From assembly GCF_003437035.1 (NCBI RefSeq), contig NZ_QSRL01000016.1:1-41500 (forward strand): a DNA stretch of 41,500 nucleotides, given 5' to 3'. This stretch comes from Collinsella sp. TF08-11AT (GTDB lineage: Bacteria > Actinomycetota > Coriobacteriia > Coriobacteriales > Coriobacteriaceae). A program made the translations under genes and the position numbers. Positions 24,298-33,935 of this stretch are shown one piece after another; within the stretch, counting starts at the first letter, position 1; every line of letters begins with the position of its first letter. The notes under the pieces are model-generated. The model did no database searches. It was given only the letters and a program-made list of their open reading frames with translations, and was not told the origin of the DNA.

Positions 24298-26244
24298 TCA
24301 GTTTTCGGATTGCTTTGCCGCCGCCTCGGCGCGCTCGGCATTCCATGCAACGAGCGCCTCGTGAACCGCTTTGGCGACATCGGCAGGAACGCCTCGAACT
24401 TCCGCGATCTCTTGCTCGCTCGCCGCGCGCAAACGCTTCATCGAGCCAAAATGGCGCATAAGGGCACGTTTTCTGGTGGGTCCCACGCCTGGAACGTCAT
24501 CGAGTACCGAAACCGTCATGGCTTTATCGCGCAATTCGCGATGGAACGTGATGGCAAAACGGTGCGATTCATCGCGCACCTGTTTAATTAGATAGAGCGA
24601 CGCAGACCCGGTCGGCAGCACGACTGGAGTCTCGTCCCAAGGCACGAAAACCTCCTCATCGGCCTTTGCCAGGCCACAAACTGGTATATCGAGCCCAAGA
24701 GCCTCAAGTTGCTTGATCGCAGCGGTCAATTGCGGCTTACCGCCATCGACAACGAGCAAATCGGGGCGCGAGCCAAAGCGCTCGTCGGCCATACGCTCGG
24801 GAGCATAACGTCGTCCCAAAACCTCGGACATCGACACGAAGTCGTTTGCCTCGTCCAATTCGGCCTGAATTTTAAAACGACGATACTGACTCTTGTCGGC
24901 GCGCCCGTTGGTAAACACCACCATCGAGGCGACCGTAAAGGTGCCATGCAGTGTAGAGATATCGAAGCACTCGATACGCAACGGCGGCGATGGCAGCGCC
25001 AACGCACTTTCGAGCTCCAGGAGCGCTTGATTGGTGCGGTCGTCAGCGTACCCCGTTCGCATCATGTAGCGCATGAGAGCATGGCGCGCATTTTTGGATG
25101 CCATATCGAGCAGACGGTGCTTTTCGCCACGCTGCGGCCTATGGAGATGGCAGGAACGCTCACGCTTGCCCGCAAGCCACTCCCCCAGCGCCTCCGCATC
25201 CTCAAGCTCGACGGAAAGGTTGACCTCAGCTGGAATATCAGCCGTCTCGTCGTAATAGCGCTTAAGAAAGCCCGACTGGAGCTCTTCCTCGTCAACATCA
25301 AGACCCTTGTCGAGAATGAACTCGCAGGTGCGAACTGTTCGGCCCTCGCGAACGACGAAGACGCAAGCGGCGGAGATGGTCTCCTCGCGATAGAAACCGA
25401 TGACATCTATATCGACACTGGAGGGAAAAACGACTTGCTGACGATCGTCCAGACCCCTGATGACCTCCAAACGACGTTTGACGCGTGCCGCGCGCTCAAA
25501 GTCGAGCGCCTCAGCGGCATCCGTCATCTCGGAGGTCAGCTCATCGACGACATCCTTGCGATGGCCCGACAAAAAGCGCTCGACGCGCTTGACGTTCTTG
25601 GCATAGTCTGCCGGGGAAATCGCGCCGACACACGCACCCGGGCCGCGCCCGACATGGTAGTCAAAGCAGGGGCGCCCGTTTTGCGCGCAAATCATATTGA
25701 CGATGTCTTCCTCGCCCTTGTGGGACTCGACGATACGGCGACAACGACGCCACTCCGCACAGGATGCGGAGCAGATGGGGATAACCTTGCGCAGCGTATC
25801 TATCGTCTCACGTGCCGCGCGGCTATCGGTATAAGGTCCAAAATAGCGCGTTCCCGGCTTATGACGCTCACGCGTGTATTTGATAGCGGGATACAGGTCG
25901 CCCTTTGTAATGGCGATAAAGGGGTAGCTCTTGTCATCCTTGAGGTCGACGTTAAAGTACGGATGGTACTGACCAATCAAATTGCGCTCGAGCACCAACG
26001 CCTCGTGCTCGGTCTCCACCACGATATAGTCAAAGCTCGCCACCAGCTGCATCATAAGCGGGATCTTCTGGCGCTCGTCCTGCAGCGTCACGTACTGACG
26101 CATACGGGCGCGCAGGTTTTTCGCCTTGCCCACGTAGATGACATCGCCCTTGGCGTCTTTCCAAAGGTAGCAGCCGGGCTGCGTGGGAACGCGCGAAACC
26201 TGCTCGGCAAGCGTTGGAATGTTGTCGTGACCGGCCACGCGCAC
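24298..26244 (-). CDS. uvrC: Excinuclease ABC subunit UvrC
   Basis: Makes both incisions in nucleotide-excision repair once UvrB is loaded on damage. The 648-aa protein has the GIY-YIG nuclease domain at the N-terminus (PGCYLWKDAKGDVIYVGKAKNLRARM), a UVR UvrB-interaction segment (EMTDAAEALDFERAARVKRRLEVI), the RNase H-like C-terminal nuclease (IECFDISTLHG and LLVVDGGKPQ) and a helix-hairpin-helix end (LDDVPGVGPTRKRALMRHFGS). A GTG directly following the murJ stop is the likely start, with a second GTG two codons later as an alternative; the ribosome-binding site is weak, suggesting coupling to murJ. In many Actinobacteria uvrC lies next to rapZ; here the nan cluster separates them. Confidence 0.94.
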   Translation of the reverse strand: MRVAGHDNIPTLAEQVSRVPTQPGCYLWKDAKGDVIYVGKAKNLRARMRQYVTLQDERQKIPLMMQLVASFDYIVVETEHEALVLERNLIGQYHPYFNVDLKDDKSYPFIAITKGDLYPAIKYTRERHKPGTRYFGPYTDSRAARETIDTLRKVIPICSASCAEWRRCRRIVESHKGEEDIVNMICAQNGRPCFDYHVGRGPGACVGAISPADYAKNVKRVERFLSGHRKDVVDELTSEMTDAAEALDFERAARVKRRLEVIRGLDDRQQVVFPSSVDIDVIGFYREETISAACVFVVREGRTVRTCEFILDKGLDVDEEELQSGFLKRYYDETADIPAEVNLSVELEDAEALGEWLAGKRERSCHLHRPQRGEKHRLLDMASKNARHALMRYMMRTGYADDRTNQALLELESALALPSPPLRIECFDISTLHGTFTVASMVVFTNGRADKSQYRRFKIQAELDEANDFVSMSEVLGRRYAPERMADERFGSRPDLLVVDGGKPQLTAAIKQLEALGLDIPVCGLAKADEEVFVPWDETPVVLPTGSASLYLIKQVRDESHRFAITFHRELRDKAMTVSVLDDVPGVGPTRKRALMRHFGSMKRLRAASEQEIAEVRGVPADVAKAVHEALVAWNAERAEAAAKQSEN

Positions 26245-27927
26245 CTACTTGCGACGAAGCAGCGCCGAGACCTCGGGCATCTTAAGGATGACGGCAAGGC
26301 CAAAGGTAACAGCAAGCGAGACGACACCCGCAACGCAAACGTAGCCAAGAGTAATCAGAATCGAGCCGCCAAGTGCCCCGACAAAGCGTTCAAGCGCCCA
26401 CATGACGCCGGCGCCTGCGGCAGCACCCAGGCCACCGAGCAAAAGGCCAAAGAAACCGCCATGCAGGATGGATTTAACCTGAAGACCACGCAGGCGGCGA
26501 CGCAGCCACCACAGCGAACAGCCGACCAAGATCACGTAGTCGACGACATACGAAAGCGCGATTGCCGGCATACCGAAGCCCAGCACAACGCCAAACAGCA
26601 GAACCGAGCCGGCCTGGCCGATGGCGGAATACAGGCAATAGCGGCTATAGGGCTTCATGTCGAGCAAGGCAGAGAAGCTCTTCTGCATCAGCACGACCAC
26701 GCCGTAGAGCGGCAGCGAGAACGCCAGGTAGACAAGGAACTCGGACACCAGCGCCACGCCGGACTCATCGAACTTGCCAGCGCAGTAGATCATGTTGAGC
26801 GGACGCGCGAAGACAATCAGGTACAGCGCGAACGGAACCAGGAAGAACAGCATCTGGGCGACGCCACGCGAAATGCCCGTGCGAACGCTGTCGTAATCCT
26901 TCTCCTGTGCGTCGTGAGAGAGCTCGGTATAGAGCGCCGTCGAAAGCGAGGCGGCAATCAGCGCGTAGGGCAGCGTGTACCACAGGCGCGCATAGGCGAT
27001 GACGGAAGGACCGGTCTCGGGCTGGACCACCAGCGCGGCAGCGTTCGTGATAGAAGTCGAGACAAACATGCACACCGTAGCGAGCAGCGTCGGGATACCG
27101 AGCGCAATCGTCTGGCGCAGTGCGGGGTCCTTAAAGTCGATATGGATATGGGGATGCACGCCGTGCTTGCCAAGCGCGGGGATCTGACAAGCCATCTGAA
27201 CAAAGACACCGAGGGTCGTACCGGCCGCAATCAAGATGATGCCGGCACGTTCGCCAAACTGTGCGGACACGGGCGCAAAGCCCATAAAGCTCGCAATGAC
27301 GATCACATTGTTGAGGACCGGGGCAAACGTCGACCAGAAGTAGTCGCGGTGTGCGTTGAGAACGCCCGAGAACACCGAGCCCAAACCATAAAACAGAATC
27401 TGGATGGCGAAGAAACGGAACATGAACGCAGCGGTATCCATGCTGCCGCCGCCACCCGAAAGGAACGATTGCGTCCAAATAAAGCCCGGAGCGAACACGG
27501 TCCCCAGCAACGAAATGCCACCCAGCACCAATAGCAGAATACCGAGCAGGTTGCCCACGTACTCGTTCGAGGCCTCGCGACCCTGCTCACGCCTCACGCC
27601 CATGTACACGGGCAAAAACGCCGTCACGAGCATGCCGCCCATCACGAGTTCGTAGAGCATATTGGGCAGGTTGTTGGCGACCTGATAGGAGGACGAGAGC
27701 AGCGACATGCCGATAGCGGCCGCCATTGCCCATGTGCGGATAAAGCCGGTGACGCGAGACACGATGGTCAGGATGGTCATAAGCCCGGCGGAACGACCAA
27801 CCGTGGAGTAGTCCGACGAGCCCATATCATCAGTGCCATCTCGCGACGAAGAAGCTTCGGATGAGGGTGTCTGAGGCGCAGATTCTTTTGCAAAATGAGC
27901 TCCGCACTTCAATTCTTCCTGCGGCAT
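26245..27927 (-). CDS. murJ: Lipid II flippase MurJ (MviN family)
   Basis: Multispanning inner-membrane protein (560 aa) that flips lipid II for peptidoglycan synthesis. A polar N-terminal extension of about 45 residues precedes the first helix, then ILTIVSRVTGFIRTWAMAAAIG and NNLPNMLYELVMGGMLVTAFLPVY give the MurJ signature. About 14 hydrophobic segments follow to the C-terminus. The ATG is 3 nt after the ybaK stop codon with AGAGGA at about 8 nt, and its stop codon touches the uvrC start, so ybaK-murJ-uvrC form one transcript. Actinobacterial MurJ often carries additional cytoplasmic domains; none is seen here. Confidence 0.92.
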   Translation of the reverse strand: MPQEELKCGAHFAKESAPQTPSSEASSSRDGTDDMGSSDYSTVGRSAGLMTILTIVSRVTGFIRTWAMAAAIGMSLLSSSYQVANNLPNMLYELVMGGMLVTAFLPVYMGVRREQGREASNEYVGNLLGILLLVLGGISLLGTVFAPGFIWTQSFLSGGGGSMDTAAFMFRFFAIQILFYGLGSVFSGVLNAHRDYFWSTFAPVLNNVIVIASFMGFAPVSAQFGERAGIILIAAGTTLGVFVQMACQIPALGKHGVHPHIHIDFKDPALRQTIALGIPTLLATVCMFVSTSITNAAALVVQPETGPSVIAYARLWYTLPYALIAASLSTALYTELSHDAQEKDYDSVRTGISRGVAQMLFFLVPFALYLIVFARPLNMIYCAGKFDESGVALVSEFLVYLAFSLPLYGVVVLMQKSFSALLDMKPYSRYCLYSAIGQAGSVLLFGVVLGFGMPAIALSYVVDYVILVGCSLWWLRRRLRGLQVKSILHGGFFGLLLGGLGAAAGAGVMWALERFVGALGGSILITLGYVCVAGVVSLAVTFGLAVILKMPEVSALLRRK

Positions 27928-27930
27928 CGC

Positions 27931-28431
27931 TCAGTCCTCTCTCGTAATCGGGGCGACCGTCGCCCCGCAAAATGCAATTAAATCATCGGGTGCAAGCTCA
28001 AGCTGATAACCACGCTTGCCTCCCGAAATAAAAATGGTATCCCAAAGGACACATGTCTCATCAATGAGCGTCCGGTAGCGTTTTTTCATACCGACCGGAC
28101 TGCAGCCGCCGCGAACGTAGCCAGTCGCCGCAAGCAAATCCTTCACATGCATCATGGCCAAGGACTTCTCCCCCGCGGCACGCGCGGCGGACTTTAGATC
28201 GAGCTCGTCGGCAACAGGGATGCAGCACACGACATGGTCGTTGGACGGCGTCACGCAGACCAAGGTCTTAAATCCTTGTCCGGGCTCCTCGCCAAGCTGC
28301 TCCGAAATCGCGACCCCCAGGCCCGCCGACTCATCACCATCGTCTTCGTACGTATGTAGAACATAGGAAATGCCGGCGCTTTCCAGCTCGCGCATCGCAT
28401 TGGTTTTTGGCGTCTTTACAGCCTTTGCCAT
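27931..28431 (-). CDS. ybaK: YbaK/EbsC family Cys-tRNA(Pro) deacylase
   Basis: Trans-editing hydrolase that removes cysteine mis-attached to tRNA-Pro (166 aa, typical length, cytoplasmic). The family fold is recognisable from GQGFKTLVCVTPSNDHVVCCIPVADELDLKSAARAAGEKSLAM, the glycine-rich GYVRGGCSPVGMKKR substrate loop and IFISGGKRGYQLELAPDDLI. The frame extends to 28527, but the ATG at 28431 has AAAGGA about 7 nt upstream and gives the normal N-terminus. It heads the ybaK-murJ-uvrC operon and has a plausible promoter just upstream. Confidence 0.92.
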   Translation of the reverse strand: MAKAVKTPKTNAMRELESAGISYVLHTYEDDGDESAGLGVAISEQLGEEPGQGFKTLVCVTPSNDHVVCCIPVADELDLKSAARAAGEKSLAMMHVKDLLAATGYVRGGCSPVGMKKRYRTLIDETCVLWDTIFISGGKRGYQLELAPDDLIAFCGATVAPITRED

Positions 28432-28468
28432 GGCATATCCTTTCCCTCGCATTCGGACGTAAGGATTA

Positions 28469-28499
28469 AGTATATGTCCAATTCGGCTGCATACGTCAC
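28469..28499 (-). promoter_or_regulatory. Putative promoter of ybaK-murJ-uvrC
   Basis: On the minus strand GTGACG (4 of 6 to the -35 consensus), 19 nt, then TATACT (5 of 6 to -10). It lies in the gap after uvrA, with the predicted start about 30 nt before the ybaK ATG. The spacer is slightly long. Confidence 0.4.
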
Positions 28500-28512
28500 T
28501 TCGACACAGCAA

Positions 28513-28543
28513 GCGCCATCGAATCACAAGGAGTCGATGGCGC
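28513..28543 (-). terminator. Hairpin after uvrA, probable terminator
   Basis: GCGCCATCGA and TCGATGGCGC form a perfect 10-bp stem with an 11-nt loop, 20 nt past the uvrA stop codon. No U-tract follows, so termination may be factor-dependent. Confidence 0.5.
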
Positions 28544-28563
28544 CCATAAACTGAATCGCCTAT

Positions 28564-31443
28564 TTATTGAGCATCAAGTTGAGCCTGACGCTCCCGGTCA
28601 CGCCTGAGCAACGGCGCCAAAAACTTGCCCGTATAACTTTGCGGACAGTCCGCGACCTGCTCCGGTGTGCCCGAAACCACGACGGTTCCGCCGCCGTTAC
28701 CGCCCTCGGGGCCCATATCGATCAGGCGGTCGGCAACCTTGATGACATCAAGGTTGTGTTCAATCACCAGCACCGTGTTGCCCGCATCGACCAAGCGCTG
28801 CAGCACATCGAGCAGCTGGCGGACGTCCTCAAAATGAAGGCCGGTCGTCGGCTCATCCAAAATATAGAACGTCTTGCCCGTCTGGCGTCGATGAAGCTCC
28901 TTGGCGAGCTTCACACGCTGCGCCTCGCCGCCCGAGAGCGTCGTAGCGGGCTGGCCCAGGCTCACGTAGCCCAAGCCTACATCGTACAGCGTCTGGAGCT
29001 TGCGCTTAATCTGCGGGATATTCCCAAAGAAGGCCAGTGCCTCGGTGACGCTCATGTCGAGCACGTCCGAGATGGTCTTACCACGGTAGGTGACCTCAAG
29101 CGTCTCGCGGTTATAGCGTTTGCCGCCGCAGACCTCACAGGGGACATAGATATCGGGAAGGAAGTGCATCTCGATCTTAATTTGTCCGTCGCCCTTGCAT
29201 GCTTCGCAGCGACCGCCGCTCACGTTAAAGGAGAAACGTCCCGGCGAGTAGCCGCGCGCCTTCGACTCCGGCGTACTCGCAAACAGCGCGCGAAGATCAT
29301 CCCACAGGCCAATGTACGTAGCAGGGTTGGAACGCGGCGTGCGGCCAATCGGCGACTGGTCGATATCGATAACCTTATCGATACACTCGATGCCCTCGAT
29401 TTTCTTATACGGACCCACAGGGCGCGTCGAACGGTGAATGGCATTCGTAAGGGCAGGTGCGATAGTGTCGGTAACCAGGGAGCTCTTACCCGATCCCGAC
29501 ACGCCGGTAACGACCGTAAGCGTACCAAACTCGATCTTGGCGGTAACGTTTTTGAGGTTGTTGGCGCGGGCGCCCGTGATCTTAAGGCAGCCGCGACCGG
29601 GCTTGCGGCGCTCATCGGGAACCCGGATCATTCGTTTGCCGGTCAGATAAGCGCCCGTCATCGACTCGGGACACGCCATGATATCGGCAGGCGTTCCCGC
29701 CGCGACTACGTGTCCGCCGTTCACGCCCGCGCCGGGGCCCATGTCGATCACATAGTCGGCAGCACGAATCGTATCCTCATCATGCTCGACGACGATGACG
29801 GTATTGCCGATATCGCGTAGGCGCTCAAGCGTCTTGATCAGGCGCTCGTTATCGCGCTGATGGAGGCCAATCGATGGCTCGTCCAAAATGTACAGGACAC
29901 CCATGAGGCCGGCGCCGATCTGCGTTGCCAGGCGAATGCGCTGGGCCTCGCCTCCGGAAAGCGTCGCCGAGGCACGATCGAGGGTCAGATAGTCGAGTCC
30001 GACATCGACCAGAAAACGCAGGCGCTCCAGGATTTCCTTGACGATGCGTCCGCCGATAAACTGTTGGCGCTCGGTGAGTTCCAGGCCCTCAAAAAACTCG
30101 AGCGACTCACGGCACGACAGACAACAAACCTCGTAAATGGACTTGCCGCCCACGGTGACGGCGAGCATCTCGGGGCGCAAACGAGCGCCGTGGCAGCTCG
30201 AGCACGGCTCCTCGCGGATGTACTTCTCCAAGCGCGCCTTGGTGTTCTCATTCGTCGTCTCGGTATAGCGCTCGTACAGGATATTGCGCACACCCGAGAA
30301 CTTGGTGTCCCACTGGCTGCGGCGCCCATCGAGCTTTTGATAGTCGACCGAAATCTTCTGGTCGCCCATGCCGTCTAAAAACGCACGACACACCCGCGGA
30401 GGCAGATCCTCCCACGGCGTATCGACGCTCACCTTAAAGTGTTTGCAGACCGCAGCGAAAATCTGCGGATAGTAGTTAGAGTTGCCAAACAGGCTGCCAA
30501 AGACCCCGTCGGCGATCGACTTCGAGGGGTCTTCGATTAGGGCCTCGGCATCGACCGTCTTCTTAAAGCCCAGGCCATCGCACTCGGGGCACGCGCCATA
30601 GGGCGCGTTGAACGAGAAATCACGCGGCTGCAGGTCATCGATGGAGTGTCCATGCTCCGGGCACGCTAACGCCAGCGAATACTCCAGCAACTCGCCTTCG
30701 GTCCCCTCGGGAGCGTCGCGGTCGGGCAGCAAGTATACGTTCACATTGCCGTGCGCCAGCGCAGTCGCCTGTTCAACGGACTCGGCAATACGGCCCAGCG
30801 AGTTCTCGCGAATCACGATGCGGTCGACCACGACCTCGATATCGTGCTTGAATTTCTTATCCAAATCGATAGGGTCATCAAGCGAGCGAACCTCGCCGTC
30901 GACACGCACGCGGCTAAAGCCCTCGGCGCGAAGGTCCTCAAACAGCTTGGTGTACTCGCCTTTTCGCCCGCGCACCACCGGTGCCAGCACAAACGCGCGG
31001 CGGCCCTCCCCCGCCGCCAGGACCTTATCGGCGACCTGGTCGGTCGTCTGGCGCTCAATGACGCGGCCGCATTCGGGACAGTGCGGAGTGCCCACACGGG
31101 CGAACAGCAGACGCAGATAGTCATAAATCTCGGTTACGGTGCCAACCGTCGAGCGAGGGTTTTTAGATGTCGTCTTTTGGTCGATCGACACCGCCGGCGA
31201 AAGGCCGTCGATTGAATCCAAGTCGGGTTTGTCCATCTGGCCCAAGAACTGGCGCGCATAACTCGAAAGGCTCTCGACGTATCGACGCTGGCCCTCGGCA
31301 TAGATAGTGTCGAATGCCAGCGAACTCTTGCCCGAGCCAGAAAGACCGGTAATGACCACGAGTTGGTCACGCGGAATGGAAACATCGATATCACGGAGGT
31401 TGTGCTCACGAGCGCCGCGAATAACGATAGAGGAATCAGACAT
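28564..31443 (-). CDS. uvrA: Excinuclease ABC subunit UvrA
   Basis: Damage-recognition ATPase of nucleotide-excision repair (959 aa, tandem ABC ATPase). Two Walker A loops are seen ([13 protein letters not shown] near the N-terminus and [11 protein letters not shown] in the second half). Two signature regions ([14 protein letters not shown] and [14 protein letters not shown]) and Cys clusters of the zinc modules ([26 protein letters not shown] with [10 protein letters not shown]) are also present. The frame extends to 31509, but the ATG at 31443 has AAGGAG at 6 nt and starts the family sequence. It is transcribed alone, with an SOS-box-like site about 62 nt upstream. Confidence 0.96.
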   Translation of the reverse strand: MSDSSIVIRGAREHNLRDIDVSIPRDQLVVITGLSGSGKSSLAFDTIYAEGQRRYVESLSSYARQFLGQMDKPDLDSIDGLSPAVSIDQKTTSKNPRSTVGTVTEIYDYLRLLFARVGTPHCPECGRVIERQTTDQVADKVLAAGEGRRAFVLAPVVRGRKGEYTKLFEDLRAEGFSRVRVDGEVRSLDDPIDLDKKFKHDIEVVVDRIVIRENSLGRIAESVEQATALAHGNVNVYLLPDRDAPEGTEGELLEYSLALACPEHGHSIDDLQPRDFSFNAPYGACPECDGLGFKKTVDAEALIEDPSKSIADGVFGSLFGNSNYYPQIFAAVCKHFKVSVDTPWEDLPPRVCRAFLDGMGDQKISVDYQKLDGRRSQWDTKFSGVRNILYERYTETTNENTKARLEKYIREEPCSSCHGARLRPEMLAVTVGGKSIYEVCCLSCRESLEFFEGLELTERQQFIGGRIVKEILERLRFLVDVGLDYLTLDRASATLSGGEAQRIRLATQIGAGLMGVLYILDEPSIGLHQRDNERLIKTLERLRDIGNTVIVVEHDEDTIRAADYVIDMGPGAGVNGGHVVAAGTPADIMACPESMTGAYLTGKRMIRVPDERRKPGRGCLKITGARANNLKNVTAKIEFGTLTVVTGVSGSGKSSLVTDTIAPALTNAIHRSTRPVGPYKKIEGIECIDKVIDIDQSPIGRTPRSNPATYIGLWDDLRALFASTPESKARGYSPGRFSFNVSGGRCEACKGDGQIKIEMHFLPDIYVPCEVCGGKRYNRETLEVTYRGKTISDVLDMSVTEALAFFGNIPQIKRKLQTLYDVGLGYVSLGQPATTLSGGEAQRVKLAKELHRRQTGKTFYILDEPTTGLHFEDVRQLLDVLQRLVDAGNTVLVIEHNLDVIKVADRLIDMGPEGGNGGGTVVVSGTPEQVADCPQSYTGKFLAPLLRRDRERQAQLDAQ

Positions 31444-31504
31444 GGAAGCTCCTTGCCTCCTATTGCATCGAATCATACTGCCGATGAGTTTAGCGCACTC
31501 GACG

Positions 31505-31518
31505 CGCACAGATGTTCG
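31505..31518. promoter_or_regulatory. LexA (SOS) box-like site upstream of uvrA
   Basis: On the minus strand the site reads CGAACATCTGTGCG, one mismatch from the Gram-positive CGAAC-N4-GTTCG dyad. It lies 62-75 nt before the uvrA start codon, where SOS control of uvrA is expected. No such site is visible before uvrB or uvrC. Confidence 0.5.
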
Positions 31519-31636
31519 TAATACAAGATTCGCAGACCTTTAGCTTTGCGTATCGGGCGCTTTGTTTCTCGAAATGCCGTGGAAAGGTTACAGTAATCTA
31601 ATACTGAACTTAATTTGCTGTACCAGAGGAACGTCC

Positions 31637-33790
31637 ATGACCGAAGATATCCCCCTTGAAATCACTTCGAGCGACATGGCCAATCTGCCCATATTCATCG
31701 CCGTCCTTATCGTGGCCGCCGTCGTCGTGCGCGTGTATTTTTCAATCAAACGCAACGAAAAGCCACCCATTGCCCGCGTCTTTTGGTGCGCGACGCTCCT
31801 CATCCCGCTCGGCGTGGTAGCTGCATGGATTACGAATCAATCGCTCGTAAATGAGGGCAGCTCCCTATGGGTCCTTTCTTATTCGGCGCTCGGTGCTGCC
31901 GCCGTCATGCTTCTTGTCGAGCCCTTGGTTTCGGGACTTATCGACCAAACCGACCTTGCGACGGGAACGGTTGCCTGTATTTGCCGCAACATCCTTGTCA
32001 TCGCCGCTGTTTCAGCGCTCTCGTTCGTTTCAATCGAAATTGCCTGCAACGAAACGTTCTATCGCATTCCCGCCAACTCATTCGGGTTTTCCGTCGGGTT
32101 GCTCGCGACGGTTCTGCTCTCCCTTTATTTGCTGGGACAGCGTCATGGAGGCGTCATGGTCCTCGTGCCCGTCGTCTGTTGCGTCCTTGGCATTGCCGAG
32201 CACTTCGTCATAACGTTTAAAGGCGAAGCCATCCTGCCAAGCGATATCTTGGCCCTTGGCACCGCAATGGAAGTGAGCGAGGGATACGAGTTTACCTTTA
32301 CCGCCGGAATCGTAACCTCTCTCGCCCTGCTGGAGATTTCCCTGGGGCTTCTTTCGCTCATCCGACCGCGAAAGCTCCGTACGCCCACCCATGTCTTCCC
32401 CGCTATCGCCGCTAACCTCTGTGCTTTTCTGCTAGTGACCGTTGTGGGGCTCTCAGGCTTTTCCAACATCGACTTGGAGCAGGCGCTGGATTTTGGATTT
32501 GACCGTTGGCAGCCCATCACCACGTATGCGTCTCAGGGTTTTATCACTTCGTTCACCGAAATGGTCAACGAGTTGCCCATTGAGAAGCCCGAAGACTATA
32601 CGCCCGATGAGGCGCAGAGCATCGAGCAGGAGCTCGCCGCCGTCTACGACAGCACATATGGCTCGAGCGAACAGCGCGCGGCGGCCGTTGCCCAGTTCAA
32701 TGAAATCAAGCCGACGATTGTTGCCGTCATGAACGAGAGTTTTAGCGACCTTTCGTGCTTTGAGCAGCTCCAGGCGGCCGGGTACTCCGGCCCCGCATTC
32801 TACAACTCGCTTCCCGACACACTTGTTCGCGGCACCATGCTCGCTTCGGTCGCCGGTGGCGGAACGGCGAACTCCGAATTCGAATTTTTGACCGGAGCGA
32901 CAACGGCCTTTGTCGGATTAGGCAAGATCCCCTATCAGCTGTATCAGATGAATGGCGTAAACAGCCTGGCAAAGGACCTTAAAGAGCTTGGGTATACCAC
33001 TACCGCTATGCACCCGCAAAACCCCGTCAACTACCATCGAGATAAAATCTATCAGCAGCTGGGCTTTGGAGACTTTCTTTCAATCGGCGATTTCGAAGGT
33101 GCGCCCTATTACCATGCCGGCGTATGCGACTACGCCACCTACGACAAGATACTCGACCTGCTTAGAACCGACGAAGCGCCACAGTTCATCTTTGACGTCA
33201 CGATGCAAAATCACGGCGGCTACGACTATGGCACCGTTCCCGCCGAAGAGCTGACAAACTATTGGGTCGAGGGAGCCAGCGAAGGCGCCAACAGCGCGCT
33301 CAACACCTATCTCACCTGCATCAACGCATCCGACCGGGACCTCGAGTACTTTATCAACGAGCTCCGCAACATCGGCAGACCGGTTGTTCTTGTCTTTTTT
33401 GGCGACCATCAGCCGAGCGCCGCAACGACTCTCAACGACGAGCTGTACCCTCAGGAAGATACGGCAAGCCACGCTTTCCGTATCTATCAGTCGACATATC
33501 TCGTCTGGGCTAACTATGAGATCGCCGGCAATACCGAGCTCAACGTCTACGACACCGTCGGGGCAAACGAGATTGCAGCCATTACCCTTAATAAGATCGG
33601 CGCCCCGCTCACCAATTACCAAAAGGCCCTGCTTGCGACAAGGTCAGATGTGCCCACCATCAATGTCGCCGGCTATCTCGGTGCCGACGGGCTGCGCTAC
33701 GACTTGGAATCGAAAGACAGCCCCTACGCCTCGACGATCGACAAGCTGCAGCGCATGCAATACCTCGAGTTCGCCAGCAAAGTTCAGTAA
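31637..33790 (+). CDS. LTA synthase family membrane phosphotransferase (sulfatase fold)
   Basis: Probable polyglycerol-phosphate (lipoteichoic acid-type) synthase or phosphoglycerol transferase (717 aa). About eight hydrophobic helices in the first 275 residues anchor an extracellular alkaline phosphatase/sulfatase-fold domain. Likely active-site residues are Glu367 in VAVMNESFSDL, the nucleophile Thr410 in AGGGTANSEFEFLTG, His526 in TMQNHGGYDYG, and Asp590-His591 in FFGDHQPSA. The ATG at 31637 has AGAGGA 7 nt upstream; the frame opens at 31562 without such a site. It stands divergent from uvrA. Whether it polymerises glycerol phosphate or modifies another glycan cannot be told from sequence. 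Confidence 0.88.
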   Translation: MTEDIPLEITSSDMANLPIFIAVLIVAAVVVRVYFSIKRNEKPPIARVFWCATLLIPLGVVAAWITNQSLVNEGSSLWVLSYSALGAAAVMLLVEPLVSGLIDQTDLATGTVACICRNILVIAAVSALSFVSIEIACNETFYRIPANSFGFSVGLLATVLLSLYLLGQRHGGVMVLVPVVCCVLGIAEHFVITFKGEAILPSDILALGTAMEVSEGYEFTFTAGIVTSLALLEISLGLLSLIRPRKLRTPTHVFPAIAANLCAFLLVTVVGLSGFSNIDLEQALDFGFDRWQPITTYASQGFITSFTEMVNELPIEKPEDYTPDEAQSIEQELAAVYDSTYGSSEQRAAAVAQFNEIKPTIVAVMNESFSDLSCFEQLQAAGYSGPAFYNSLPDTLVRGTMLASVAGGGTANSEFEFLTGATTAFVGLGKIPYQLYQMNGVNSLAKDLKELGYTTTAMHPQNPVNYHRDKIYQQLGFGDFLSIGDFEGAPYYHAGVCDYATYDKILDLLRTDEAPQFIFDVTMQNHGGYDYGTVPAEELTNYWVEGASEGANSALNTYLTCINASDRDLEYFINELRNIGRPVVLVFFGDHQPSAATTLNDELYPQEDTASHAFRIYQSTYLVWANYEIAGNTELNVYDTVGANEIAAITLNKIGAPLTNYQKALLATRSDVPTINVAGYLGADGLRYDLESKDSPYASTIDKLQRMQYLEFASKVQ

Positions 33791-33850
33791 GCCCGCCCAT
33801 TCGCTTGGGCCCATCGTATTGCAAGCACGCTCGGCCCAAACGCATCGCAA

Positions 33851-33880
33851 ATGACTCCCGCTCGCAAACGAGGGTACAAT
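33851..33880 (+). promoter_or_regulatory. Putative promoter of mrp and downstream flavoprotein gene
   Basis: ATGACT (4 of 6), 18 nt, TACAAT (5 of 6), with a predicted start about 48 nt before the mrp ATG. It lies in the 145-nt gap after the LTA synthase-like gene, in which I see no strong terminator. Confidence 0.5.
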
Positions 33881-33935
33881 GACGCTCGTGTCACATCGCG
33901 GGGCCCCGGCCCCAGCATATACAAAGGAGTCATAC

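Noticed and set aside
24709..27534. A 941-codon plus-strand open frame opposite uvrC and murJ
   Set aside because: Antisense to two conserved genes with clear motifs; the translation shows no domain and is rich in Arg, Gln, His and Ala.
33800..33840. Possible terminator after the LTA synthase-like gene (TTGGGCC with GGCCCAA)
   Set aside because: The arms are short, the loop is about 20 nt and no U-tract follows, so it is not convincing.
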